Below are positions 53,011 through 62,470 of a stretch of DNA of 64,000 nucleotides, piece after piece. The translations under genes were made by a program, and so were the position numbers. This DNA is from Pomphorhynchus laevis (lineage: Eukaryota; Acanthocephala; Palaeacanthocephala; Echinorhynchida; Pomphorhynchidae), in contig WNNJ02001815.1 in NCBI GenBank assembly GCA_012934845.2, positions 1 through 64,000 of the forward strand, read 5' to 3'. Position 1 is the first letter of the stretch, and each line of letters begins with the position of its first letter. The notes beneath the pieces are model-generated. The model ran no database searches and was not told the DNA's origin. It was given only the letters and a program-made list of their open reading frames with translations.

Positions 53011-54299
53011 CGAATTTTTGGCCTTGTGTGAAGAACGTGAAAATTTCCGTTGATTTTACGTATAGATAAGGATGACTCGCCGTTTGTTTCACGTCGATGT
53101 TTTTCAATGCGAGCTAAATTGAGCTGGGCAATATCAGAAGGGGAGCGGTCAGGAAAGATACGGCAAGTAGATGAAGTGGTTAGAAGTTTAAAACGTTGGG
53201 AGAGTACCGAAGAGGCATGTGAACTATGTCGGAAAACGATTTTTAAGAGTGGAGGACTGAGATGATTTGATTTAGTGGATTTGTTTAAACGAATAAAGGA
53301 TACAGGAGCGATATTATTGAAGAGTGATGGGTTATCATCAGGAAGAATGGTTGCTAGGATAGACCTGAAAGCAGATACATCATCATCGAGGCGAGATTGT
53401 GGAGAAGCAGATTCGGAAAGCTTTAAGTTTGATATGATTATACAGCGATCGCGCGAAGGAAAACGATTTCGTGGAAGTGGTGGACGGACAGAGCTGGTTG
53501 GAGTCGAGGTAGATGAGCAGATAGAAGTGGAAATGACAGGGGTGCTTGATAAAGAATTAATATTGGTTGGAGCAAGTGTGATAGGAGCGGGGTGTTGAAT
53601 CGGTTGATCAGAGATGTGACTGGATATGATTTTAAATGAAGGATGTAACTTATTGGGAAGTGTTACGTGGGAGGTAGAGTAAGGAGAATTAAAATAGGTT
53701 GGGGCATGAGTGACAGGAATGGAGTGTTGAATTAGTTGATCGGAAATGTTACTGGAAATGATTTTGATGGAAGGGTGTAAATTATTGAGAGGTGATACAG
53801 GGGGGGTCGAGTAAGGAGTTCGTGAGGAGAATAAAGAAGTTTGAGATTTATTTAGATTGGGGGAGGAATAGGAAAGAGGAGGTACGAGATGAAAAGCTTT
53901 GCCGTTAGCATTGTTAGAATGAGAAAGATTAATGGAAGTTTGGTACGTAGTTGAACGAGGAGTGTGTGAGAGAGTAGGTTCAATAATGGGATTATATGAT
54001 GCGAAGTCAGGTGTTGATGCGAGGGAAACATCTAAAACAGCATTGGTCTGAGTGGTAGTGTGTGATACAGGAGTAGATGAGCAGGATAACTGTAGTAGTC
54101 GTACTGATGTACAAAAACCGCAAGTGAAATGTTTAAGTTTATACACTGAGTGGTCGGATATTTTAACACGAACAAGTGTCCATACATCGCAATCTTTGGA
54201 ATCGCATCCAACTTCAAAGCTGGTATAACCATCATTGCATTTAGATGTGGAAGATTGTTGATCAGGAACAGGGATCTGAGATCGCGCTTTTTTAGGCAT
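52974..54299 (-). CDS. Family B ORF1: Cys4 finger + RNA-binding-like domain
   Basis: An intact 441-residue frame from the ATG at 54,299. The basic head MPKKARSQIPVPDQQ is followed by the finger EVGCDSKDCDVWTLVRVKIS...HFTCGFCTSV (about residues 29-62; CxxxxC and CxxC, PHD-like spacing). Residues 80-260 are Ser/Thr/Pro-rich and contain an internal duplication (LNNLHPSIKIISSNISDQLI and LPNKLHPSFKIISSHISDQP). The C-terminal domain (about 275-441) has RNRFPSRDRCIIISNLKLSE, SRLDDDVSAFRSILATILPD, PPLLKIVFRHSSHASSVLSQ and SLSIRKINGNFHVLHTRPKI. By analogy with other LINEs it coats the RNA. The finger plus RRM-like layout recurs in families A, D and B1. Confidence 0.9.
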   Translation of the reverse strand: MPKKARSQIPVPDQQSSTSKCNDGYTSFEVGCDSKDCDVWTLVRVKISDHSVYKLKHFTCGFCTSVRLLQLSCSSTPVSHTTTQTNAVLDVSLASTPDFASYNPIIEPTLSHTPRSTTYQTSINLSHSNNANGKAFHLVPPLSYSSPNLNKSQTSLFSSRTPYSTPPVSPLNNLHPSIKIISSNISDQLIQHSIPVTHAPTYFNSPYSTSHVTLPNKLHPSFKIISSHISDQPIQHPAPITLAPTNINSLSSTPVISTSICSSTSTPTSSVRPPLPRNRFPSRDRCIIISNLKLSESASPQSRLDDDVSAFRSILATILPDDNPSLFNNIAPVSFIRLNKSTKSNHLSPPLLKIVFRHSSHASSVLSQRFKLLTTSSTCRIFPDRSPSDIAQLNLARIEKHRRETNGESSLSIRKINGNFHVLHTRPKIRWRPISPPCLLR

Positions 54300-54309
54300 A
54301 ACCTTTTAT

Positions 54310-54600
54310 CAATAGATTGAGCTCAATCCGCGAGCGTAGCGAGCGGAACTGACAGGAATAATCTGGAACTGACAGGAATAATCTGGAACTGACAGGAATA
54401 ATCTGGAACTGACAGGAATAATCTGGAACTGACAGGAATAATCTGGAACTGACAGGAATAATCTGGAACTGACAGGAATAATCTGGAACTGACAGGAATA
54501 ATCTGGAACTGACAGGAATAATCTGGAACTGACAGGAATAATCTGGAATGTATATAGTTATTTGTTAACAGCTTAGAATTTCAAACTGCCCTTTCTTTAT
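54310..54600 (-). promoter_or_regulatory. Family B leader: GC box and 10 x 20-bp tandem monomers
   Basis: 54,347-54,546 is exactly ten copies of a 20-bp unit (plus strand AACTGACAGGAATAATCTGG; sense CCAGATTATTCCTGTCAGTT) with no visible differences, so the array is young or homogenised. On the ORF1 side it is followed by the sense sequence CCGCTCGCTACGCTCGCGG (about 54,328-54,346), then about 30 bp to the ORF1 ATG. Upstream of the array, 54,550-54,587 matches the family A3 leader. A promoter role is inferred. Confidence 0.8.
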
Positions 54601-55078
54601 TTCAATCAGATTTCGACATATGTCTAGATAAGCACATTTGCCAATATGTCCATGTAGATGGGCATTTTGATACCTTACAAATGATGCCTTACAGATAAGG
54701 CATACAGATGCCTTATGTGTATGTCTAGATAAGCACATTTACCAATTCGTGTGTAAATTATTAGAGCATAATGCAGCAACGACCGTCTTAACGTCTAATC
54801 TGTGTGGGCCCAATCAACACTACTAGCGGTAGAGAACATCTGATTCCAAGGCTTTATCACATCCCGACTTTTGACCAGCTTTATCAATTCACAATATTTT
54901 ACACTGTGGTGTTTGCATATCTTTGTCCTATAAACTTCAGCACAACAGTCTTTCAATATATCAGCGTTCTCGTTTTGCTATGTTATCAGCCCTCGTCTTT
55001 CCTTCTTCATAATCTCTTAAGTATATTGTTTCCATAAATCCATTATAGTCATCCAATGGATTTATGGTCATAAATTCA
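54601..55078. other. Intergenic stretch with direct repeat and hairpins
   Basis: TATGTCTAGATAAGCACATT occurs near 54,620 and 54,722, each followed by a near-identical CCAAT. Between them lies ATGCCTTA-CAGA-TAAGGCAT, an 8-bp perfect stem. At 55,032-55,067 there is a 13-bp perfect inverted repeat with a 10-nt loop. I see no gene. The plus-strand frame at 54,804-55,037 has no recognisable feature. Confidence 0.6.
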
Positions 55079-55345
55079 TTATGTATGGTCATCTGCATTT
55101 AATATACCAGCATTCACTTTATGTATGTTCAAAATGTCAAAATTGAATCCAAGCACCTTAGGAGCTCTCAATAGAGTTAAAATATCTTGCTCAGTTTCAA
55201 AGGTCTTAGCTATAAACTGACTAGGATTTGAATGGTACACATTCCTCTGGATGATAACTGGAAGCAAATCATTGCAAAGTTTGACCAGAACTTCTTCAGC
55301 AATATCGTCATAGCCAGCCTTTTTGCAAAGTCTCCATAGGTTATA
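55079..55345 (-). CDS. Possible host exon, unknown protein
   Basis: The minus-strand frame runs NLWRLCKKAGYDDIAEEVLV, KLCNDLLPVIIQRNVYHSNP, ending VNAGILNADDHT at a TAA at 55,079. The composition is that of a normal helical protein, not of any LINE ORF here. Upstream, the frame is closed by a TGA beside a possible AG splice acceptor (ACTTTGAG near 55,345), which would make this a last exon. I do not recognise the family. It lies about 1 kb downstream of the GLTP gene on the same strand and could be unrelated. It may also be a decayed element. Confidence 0.35.
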   Translation of the reverse strand, partial: YNLWRLCKKAGYDDIAEEVLVKLCNDLLPVIIQRNVYHSNPSQFIAKTFETEQDILTLLRAPKVLGFNFDILNIHKVNAGILNADDHT

Positions 55346-55399
55346 AACTCAAAGTTTCTTATCATTGTTATATTTTCTATAGTGCGCATCTGAGGTACA

Positions 55400-55720
55400 T
55401 GGACTATCTTGGGATTAGTCTTCTTTTCAAGAGGACGTCTCCAGAAAACGACTAAGGTTTCTCAAGCTACTCATCTCGCGACTACCGAGTATAGTTCGCC
55501 TCGATTGGATTCTTCGGGGGGGGAGGTGAAAGACCCCGGGTGGTTTAGTGGGAGAGCGGCGGGTTGGATTGGCCGGAGGGTTCAGATCCCACTGGACCTG
55601 AGGTCGTGACACAATGAAGACTCCGTTAACGACCGGACTGACTTTGTTTTCTATGTTTTCCTTTGTATGTTTTTCTTTTTAAAACTTTTTAGTGGTTATA
55701 TAGTTGTTTACAAAATCCTT
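55400..55720 (+). repeat. Dispersed repeat with tRNA-like core (SINE candidate), copy 2
   Basis: The better-preserved copy of the repeat at 35,740. CCCCGGGTGGTTTAGTGGGA gives an A-box-like block (TGGTTTAGTGGGAGAGC), and GGGTTCAGATCCC a B-box-like T-arm about 35 bp on. No strong Pol III T-run follows immediately; a T-rich stretch begins about 60 bp later. Both strands have open frames of about 60 codons, which I treat as chance. Confidence 0.58.
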
Positions 55721-55879
55721 ATTATTTATTACGAAAATTAAGTTTAATTAGAATATAGTTAAATAATTTGATTTTAGACATGTTGTGTTTTAAAACTTGG
55801 AAAACAATCTAGTAAGTGCAAAGGACACATGACGTATCTAAATTTTGCAAGCCAGGTTCAATTTAAACTGAAATATTTC

Positions 55880-56160
55880 TATGTATTGTTCATATATCTA
55901 TGCGCTGCACATATACGAATTCCCAAACGTAGGTCAACTGCAATTCTGACGGTTTCGTCGTCCAGCCTTGTACCAGTAGAGGCGCATGGGACAGCCTCTA
56001 GAAATGCACCCGCTGCATTTCCTTCAACCGCGTGCAGACGTGTAATTTCTGATGGTTCAGATGCCGAATCCAATAGCCGTCGTCTTATCTATTGGTAAAT
56101 AGGTCTGCTCCAAGAACCCTGTCTCTGTGCATCCTTCGGTGACTAAGTGGTGATAAGCGA
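55880..56160 (-). pseudogene. Family G RLE-type LINE fragment
   Basis: Minus-strand frames: HHLVTEGCTETGFLEQ, then after a frame change RLLDSASEPSEITRLHAVEG, NAAGAFLEAVPCASTGTRLD and DETVRIAVDLRLGIRICAAH. This is the segment that in RLE-type LINEs precedes the CxCG...HxxxC finger (AGAWLxALP...RLxDxxxRxAVxLRLG). The fragment at 5,357-5,892 begins shortly after that finger, so the two pieces cover neighbouring parts of the same kind of protein. It is truncated at both ends. Confidence 0.62.
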
Positions 56161-56315
56161 GGACCACATTTTTTGAATTAATAAAATTTAAACTGGAATA
56201 TTTCTGCATTGTAGTGTACAGTGCTGCATCTAGGATTAAAGAATTCACACGAGGATAATTGATGAAGCCGACCAAATGATGAAATATTTCTATAATTTTT
56301 TTAAGCTAACATTTT

Positions 56316-56321
56316 TTTATT
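56316..56321 (-). terminator. Possible polyadenylation signal of the GLTP gene
   Basis: AATAAA on the minus strand about 65 nt after the stop codon at 56,385. The stretch is AT-rich, so chance is possible. Confidence 0.4.
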
Positions 56322-56384
56322 AATTCTAAGATGTGGTATATTTTTGAAAAATTGATATATATCGTTATTACTCAAAAATTCCTT

Positions 56385-59300
56385 TTACATAACAGTAACG
56401 CTTTTGTTGATTAGCTGACCAAGTATTTTGCAATTGACTATTGATGATCCTGAATCCAACACTTTGTTTAGGTCATTACTATCAAACACCTTTATAATAT
56501 CGTACAACATTTTAATAGTATTTTCAATATTATTTAAGTCATAATTGCTCATAAGCAGAAGCATATCTTCGTATTCGTATGCAACGTAATTAAACATAAA
56601 CATGTATACTAATTTTAACGAATATGGATGGTAAATACCCAAAGTTTCTTCGTATTCATGATAATACATTTCTCCACTTGAAATCGAATGCGTATAATTC
56701 CGTGTATGTTCGCTAAACAAGCTTATTATATCCCTGCAGATTGATATGTTCTCATTATCCAGACAATACTTTAACAGTATCTTATTAGTAATTCTGATAG
56801 TAAGTCTATTATATCTGTGCAACCAAATATAAGATGCGCTTATGCTGAAATTTTGTTTATTATTTAGGCAGCGCTCATAATACAGTAGCTTCTGAATTGT
56901 ACTGTAATTTGCTGGATTTTCTTTAGATGCTTGAATTAAGATATGTATTTTCATGCTTATATCGTCAGATAACTCCCCTCCATAAGATCCAAATTGTTCT
57001 TCGATGTTCCTAATTAAAAAATGTTAATAATAAAAGATAAAATCATAATAAATAATAAATAAATTTAATAATAAATTTATTAATTATTCATAATAATACA
57101 TAAATTTTATTACTTTAATAATATAATCCAATCAAAATCAAATTTAGGGTCATAATTACATACAAATTTCATTATTCAAAAAAATAGTGGTATCCGGATT
57201 TTATTACCTATACCACTCAAAAACAATTTATTGAGAAGAAAAAACAAAAGATATACAAGATTTTTCCTGCCAACTACTGGTCCGCGTGTCGGATGCACGA
57301 ACCAAACTACTCCAGACATCGCGATCCTGGGCGAGAGACCAGAGATCTCTTTCAGATATTCCGACGCGGTCTTCGGCCAGTTACGTGATTTGATCACTCC
57401 ATCGGTATCGAGGTCCACATCGAGGTATCTTTCCAGATCCTTGTGAAAAATCTCCATGTCAGAATTTTCAGTGCTGTCTTCGAATGAGCCGTTCTCTGAG
57501 CTTGAAAAGGATGTGATGATTTGATTGAAGATTAAATCAAAAGGCGATGCAATTCCGTTAAAATTAAATAGGGGTGCTGTAATACTTGGATGGTCCATAG
57601 AGAATCCAGCAAGTCGTTGAAAATTTGCACGAAACATTCCTGCGAATTTATAGACTTTACCGGCCTACCAATTTTCGAAATAGATTTCCAAAGCAGATCA
57701 TTAATCTGTGAAACGTAAGGATGTTATACTGCTCTCTTCTTTAATCCTAAACATGCGTCTGCAAACTAGTGTACGAATATCGTCACAAACTAGTTAAAAC
57801 ACGACCTAACCACTAACATCATTATGCGCCAACGTTAGTACTGAGTGGATCATCACGGCACAGGCACTGAGCACTATCGTTGAATCGAACCGCGGAACAA
57901 GATCGTTACAAAGTCCAACGCCCCTTTCTAGAATTGGCCTACCCAACTCATCCAGGCTTTTCAGAATCGCCTTGGCATTCCCTCTCATTAGTGCGACGGA
58001 TGCTTGTTGGAACAAATGACTCATTGCTTTGTTTAATGGGACCCCGTTTCGCCAGGACATTGAGCGAGCCATAAATCGAATTAGCTTCTCCCCCGGACTG
58101 TTCCAATCTTCATAAATCTCGAAAAAGTCTCTGCTGCAGAGAAGCAAGAGCCCGCTTCCTCCATTTTACGCTGATACATCCTCTCTTCAACACATTCAGC
58201 GTATTTGTTGGCGGCAAATACAGGAATTTGTGCTGTTATCGTCACTGAAAAACTTCTGTTGAGGGTTGGTGGCTGCAAAGTCAACCGCCATTGGCGGGTC
58301 CTCGCAAATAATAATGTCCGCCGGGCATTCTCGCAAGTCCTGAACGTGGTTAGGAACCTCCCTCGCTACCCGTTAATCAGTCAAAACCGCCGACTGGAAG
58401 ATTGTGTCCATCAGATCGTCATGACGGATGCCGGGAAATCCACCAAACTGGCAGGTAAGTCATGAGAGCCAAATTTATCAGCCGAACGTAGGCACCGCCT
58501 GCACCGATAATTTATTTTTATATAAAGTTAAAATTTAAAATTGAAATTTAAGATAAATTAATGGATTGACTAATAAATAACAGACGATGTATATGAATAA
58601 GGATTAGAGACCATCAGAAGGAACTGATATGTATATCCTTACATCTATAATATCCTTACATTAATATCCTTACATTTCACAGATTAATGATTTGTCTGAA
58701 AATCTATTTGAAAATGTCAGTCTGGTAAGTAGTCTACAATTTTTCAACGACCAGCTGGCTTCTAAATAGAACATCCAAGTATACTGCATATTGAAACGTT
58801 AGTGTTCAGTGCCTGCGCCTCGAATATCCACTAATAATTAACGTCGGCGGATGATGATGTTGGTGGTTAGAGCGTATTTTTACTGAATCGTGACTATATT
58901 CGTACATGTTGTGATACATGTTTAGGATTGAAGTATAGAACAGTTTTACATATTACATTTCACATATTTAACTTGATCGCATCTGTGAGCCTAAATTCTT
59001 CTGGCTGTGGAACGAAATTATTTTCACAGGTATTGTTCTATTCTTGATACATCAGGACGCTACTAATTTGCCTGGGTTTGTCTCATCAACTGCTGCCCCA
59101 TACCTACATTTCACATTTTGACCCTCATTATCTGTTTACTTCGTACACTGGTGCTGATCGGATTCGAACTCTTATCGCGCTTCTGTATCGACGTATGTAT
59201 CAGCTGGCATTATCAGCTGTACAACTGGATCAGCTGGCATTTTCTAAAATAAATTTCCATAGCGAGTCATTTAATCTGTGAAATGTATTCTAAATAGTCC

Positions 59301-60857
59301 ATCCAAATATTACAGCATGTTGAAAAGTTAGTGCTCAGTGTTGTGCCCTTGTGACCCGCTAAATACTAACGTCGGTGCATAATGATGTTGTTGTTAAGAT
59401 AGTGTTGCAACTAGTTAGTTACAATATTCGTACACTAGTTTGCAGACATGTGTTTAGGATTGAAGCATAGAGCAGTACATAGAGCAGTACATCCTTACAT
59501 TTCACAGATTAAATAAACTGCACTGGAAATCTATTTCAAAAACTATTAGTCCGGAGGGGATTCTATTAATTCACAAAACGTTTCAAGCAATTTTTCAACG
59601 TCTAGCTGGATTTCTTATATAATATCCAAGTATTGCAGCATGTTAAAACATTAGTGCTCAGTGCCTGCGCACTTAAGAGCCACAGAGTACTAATGTCAGC
59701 CCATTATGATGCGGATGATTATATCGTGTTGACTCTGGTTTGTGACGATATACGTACACTATTTTGTAGACGCATGTTTAGGATTAAATCATATAGCAGT
59801 AAAACATCCTTACGTTTCACAAATTAATGATCTTCTCTGGAAATCTAATTCGAAAATGTTAGACAGCTAAGGAGTCTATAAATTCGCAGGAGGTTTGTGC
59901 AATTTTTCAACCACTTGCTAGATTCTAAATCAAGTATTTTTATCAAGTATTACTAAATCAAGTATTCTAATCCAAGTATTTTAACATGCTAAAGCGTTAG
60001 TGCTCAGTTTTGCGCTTTTGTGATCCGCTGAGTACTAACGTCGGCGCAAGATGGTGTTAAAGGTTAGATCGTGTTGCATCTAGTTTGTGACGATATACGT
60101 ACACTATTTTGTAGACGCATATTTATCATTGAAGTATTGATCAGTATAATATCCTTGCATTTCACAGATTAAATAAACTTCACTGGAAATCTATTTCGAA
60201 AACTGTTAGTCCATTGAGGATTCTATGAATTCGCGAGAGGTTCTTTCAATTTTCCAACGACTGGCTTGATTTTTTATATAATATCCAAGTATTGCAGCAT
60301 GTTGAAACGTTACGCTCAATGTCGCGCCTTGAAGATCCATTTATTGCTAACGTCAGCGCAGGATGATGTTGGTGGTTTGATCGTGTTGCAACGGGTTCGT
60401 GACGATCTTCGTGCACTAGTTTACAGACAAATGCTTAGGATTAATGCAGAGTGCATTATAACATCCTTGCATTTCTCAGATTAAATGATCTCTCTGGAAA
60501 TCTATTTCGGACAGTGTTATCAGTAGCAATAAAATTAATATATTATTTTACAATCAGATTATCAATGACAATTAAACTACAGTGAAATTTTGCTTACTTT
60601 AATAGTTGCTTACTGACATCCACAACGTCTTTGGTATTATATTTTTGAACACCTTTGAATGCCTTGATTGTTGAGGTCCAAAAGTTTATCAGGCAGAATT
60701 TTGTGGTATCATTACATGACATTGTTGGGTCAAAGTGTATGTTATTTGCAATACTACCATTTGAAAGTGCAGTTTGTTCTGGGCGCAGACGCCTTAGTTT
60801 ACGAAGTTTTGAGTAAAATAGAACGGTTATGATTAACAGTATACGGTTTAGTATCAT
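56385..60857 (-). CDS. Glycolipid-transfer (GLTP-fold) domain protein, two exons
   Basis: Host gene. Exon 1 is 60,857-60,598 (ATG to AA|GTAAGC), the intron 60,597-57,010 (GT...TTTAATTAG), and exon 2 57,009-56,385. The split codon AA+G restores Lys and the frame, giving 294 residues. Residues 1-18 (MILNRILLIITVLFYSKL) are a hydrophobic signal-anchor-like segment followed by basic residues. The GLTP domain starts near residue 50. DISMKIHIL (Asp103, Lys107) matches the D-x3-N/K headgroup motif. NPANYSTIQKLLYYE fits the helix after it. YIWLHRYNRL (Trp149, Arg152) matches WLKR of GLTP and RLHR of CPTP. TLGIYHPYSLK (His214) matches the conserved HHPW/YHGW helix. Family proteins move glycolipids or ceramide-1-phosphate between membranes. 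GLTPD2-type proteins also have an N-terminal hydrophobic segment and similar length. The fold call is from motif recognition, not a search. Confidence 0.72.
57176..57600 (-). CDS. Unknown ORF inside the GLTP intron
   Basis: A minus-strand frame of about 150 codons. The first ~20 codons lie in a satellite-like repeat unit, so they are not a true start. The remainder is acidic (SSENGSFEDSTENSDMEIF), then reads IKSRNWPKTASEYLKEISGL, SPRIAMSGVVWF and a Leu-rich end. The W-P-x-T-A-x-x-L...L-x-P arrangement loosely recalls a short winged-helix-like segment of some primase/helicase proteins, but I cannot support a function. It is more likely a remnant of another element than a host exon, because the GLTP exons splice in frame without it. 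Confidence 0.3.
57575..57890 (-). repeat. Satellite-like unit, inverted copy
   Basis: One roughly 315-bp unit in minus orientation. It carries an imperfect 15-bp inverted repeat (57,833-57,847 with 57,865-57,879, 12/15 paired), the run AGGATTAAAGA...AACATCCTTACGTTTCACAG, and CAACGACTTGCTGGATTCT. It is separated from the plus-strand units by the RLE-type LINE fragment and about 150 bp of AT-rich sequence. Confidence 0.8.
57890..58480 (-). pseudogene. Family H RLE-type LINE C-terminal fragment
   Basis: Minus-strand frames give IRHDDLMDTIFQSAVLTD, then a stop, EVPNHVQDLRECPADIIICE (PAD of a PD-(D/E)XK-like core), MAVDFAATNPQQK (second Asp), and, after frame changes, YAECVEERMYQRKMEEAGSC (Y...K helix), SPGEKLIRFMARSM and MSHLFQQASVALMRGNAKAI (the family-typical end, like xxFQRxSVAxQRGNAxxxL). 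The pattern RHxxLxD...E.P...RRPADIFI...ALDxxxTxPxQ is known from R2-like or related RLE LINEs. It is distinct from families C and G. Its 3' side passes directly into a satellite-like unit. It lies within the GLTP intron. Confidence 0.6.
58600..60540 (+). repeat. Satellite-like array of 310-345-bp units (about five copies)
   Basis: Diverged tandem units in plus orientation. Inverted-repeat starts are at 58,797, 59,327, 59,649, 59,995 and 60,308, so the period is 313-345 bp, except one ~530-bp step that includes foreign sequence (about 58,970-59,230). Each unit has TTTTTCAACGACTRGCTGGATT, CATCCAAGTATTGCAGCATG, the CGTTAGTGCTCAG...CTGAGTACTAACG inverted repeat, TTTGTGACGATATACGTACA, and CCTTACATTTCACAGATTAA. 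Short open frames in the units (59,633-59,827; 60,266-60,484) follow the repeat and are not genes. Confidence 0.85.
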
Positions 60858-61377
60858 AACAGTCTAAATTTGAACGGTACAGTTATCATATAAATTCGTT
60901 TTCTGTACTTAAATATGAAATCAAAATACACTTTTACGAATGTTTTCATAATCATAAATTAGAAATATTTATTATTAATCACAATAAGAACACCACAAAA
61001 AACACTTTGGCACACCGCTGGAGATATAATAAATATATTTATCAAGGTTTAAAAATGCTGTTATCAATATTATTTTAGTATTTTGAAATTTAAAATTTTA
61101 AATTTTCAAAAAACGAATACTCGATACTGCAAAATACAAAATTGGAAATATGTCTGGCTCTTATTCGCCTACATCTTTAAATCACATAGAGTGAAAAGAA
61201 CGAAATCTACTAAATTTTGAACTGCTTATTTAACAATATTTATAAAGATGTTACTTGAACGAAAAGATAATTATAAAAAGATATAATTATAAAAGTATAA
61301 ATGCAATTTCACATGATGATACGATTCCGCGTGAATTTTTATTAATCATATTATTATTATTTCGACAAAAAAAATTT
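60858..61377. other. Region upstream of the GLTP gene
   Basis: AT-rich; no ORF of note. The stretch just before the ATG on the minus strand includes TTATATGA about 40 nt upstream, which could act in initiation, but AT content makes this weak. At 61,345-61,377 an ATTATTATTATTTCG tract and an A-run border the 5'-truncated family C copy C4. Confidence 0.4.
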
Positions 61378-62470
61378 CAATAAGGAACAACACACTCATA
61401 TCGCCAAATCCATTAAGAACGAAAAAGAAATTATAATTAAACGACGCCGCGATCAAATAATTCAAGTCAGTGATGCGACCACATGTTCATCTCTAGAATT
61501 TGCATCGGAGAAGAGAGCGTCGAATTGGTTGACAACAAAACCAATCGAAGCAGACGGGTTCCGTTTATCCCCACACGAGTTTAGGGACGCCGTGAATGGT
61601 CGATATGGACTAACACCTACGGATGCACCTGCGCATTGTACTTGTGGTACTGAGAATAGCACAGTTCACTCGCTCTCGTGCGGTAGAGGCGCACTCACAA
61701 TCATAAGGCATAACCTAATACGTGACACACTTACCAACCTTTTGACTGAAGTCACTCCGTGTGTCGCAATTGAGCCCGTGCTGAGTCCTATAGATCCCTC
61801 CATTCAGTTCGAGTCAGCTACAACTTCACGTGATAGTGAAGCGAGACTTGATGTCGTGTGCACAGGTCTGTTCGGAAGACGAAGCGAGCGCGTCTTTATG
61901 GACGTCGCTATATTCAATTGTCATGCTGCTTCTTATTCTGAAAGATCGCCTTCATCAGTCCACAACTATCACGAGTCGCGCAAAAACGCCCGTTACCTTG
62001 AACGTATTGTAACTGTGGAGAGGGCCCAATTCACACCGATAGTGTTTTCATCGTCTGGAGGCGTTGGTAAGACCGGAGATTGCGTTCTGAAGGCATTAGC
62101 CAGGATGTTGGCCAATAAGCGCGAAATAGACTATGCGACGTGTATCGCACTTATCCGACGAAGGATAAGTTTCTCCCTTGCGCGATCAACTTCTATGTGT
62201 CTTCGCAGCCCCCGCTCTGCATTTCACCGGTTCGAGCACGGACAGCAAATCCATTCGGAGATAATTAGTCGTGGATCCGCTACGGATAGCTGAGATTTTA
62301 ATGAAGTCTTAAATTTAATGTTTATATTAGGGCCCATTTGCGGGTAACTTTATGATTGTAATTTTTAATTGTATTAATATTGGTTTTAAGGAAAAAATAA
62401 TAATTATTATAAAAAAAACAAAAAAAAATTTTGGTTTCTTATAAACATACAATAAAATAACATTCTATCT
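61378..62470 (+). pseudogene. Family C LINE, copy C4 (5'-truncated)
   Basis: Plus-strand 3' end of a family C element. The frame is open from the junction at 61,379 to the stop at 62,291: IKRRRDQIIQVSDATTCSSL, ASNWLTTKPI, HEFRDAVNGRYGL, the finger CTCG...HSLSC, RHNLIRDTL, ARLDVVCTG, RVFMDVAIF, YHESRKNARYLERI and RRRISFSLARSTSMCLRSPR. No RT remains. The 3' UTR (62,294-62,455) has GGGCCCATTTGCGGG and ATTTTGGTTTCTTATAAACA, both recurring before copy C1. From 61,378 to 62,160 it is more than 99% identical to copy C5. Confidence 0.92.

Larger units (their letters stand above)
50030..54600 (-). mobile_element. Family B LINE, full-length and apparently intact (B0)
   Basis: Minus-strand element with a leader (54,300-54,600), ORF1 (54,299-52,974), ORF2 (53,010-50,101, overlap 37 nt) and a short 3' UTR with a stem-loop (50,055-50,071), ending near 50,030 at (AAT)n. 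Both ORFs are open throughout. It follows directly after family C copy C3. It is the reference for all other B fragments, of which at least eight are in this window. Confidence 0.92.

Noticed and set aside
54347-54546. Origin iterons or simple satellite
   Set aside because: The array lies exactly between a leader block shared with another LINE and the GC box before ORF1, so it belongs to the LINE leader.
55550-55610. Functional tRNA gene
   Set aside because: Only A- and B-box-like blocks fit; acceptor and anticodon stems do not pair convincingly, and the second copy is diverged with a longer shared flank.
59633-60484. Small plus-strand ORFs in the GLTP intron
   Set aside because: They are translations of the satellite unit and vary with it; no conserved protein is evident.
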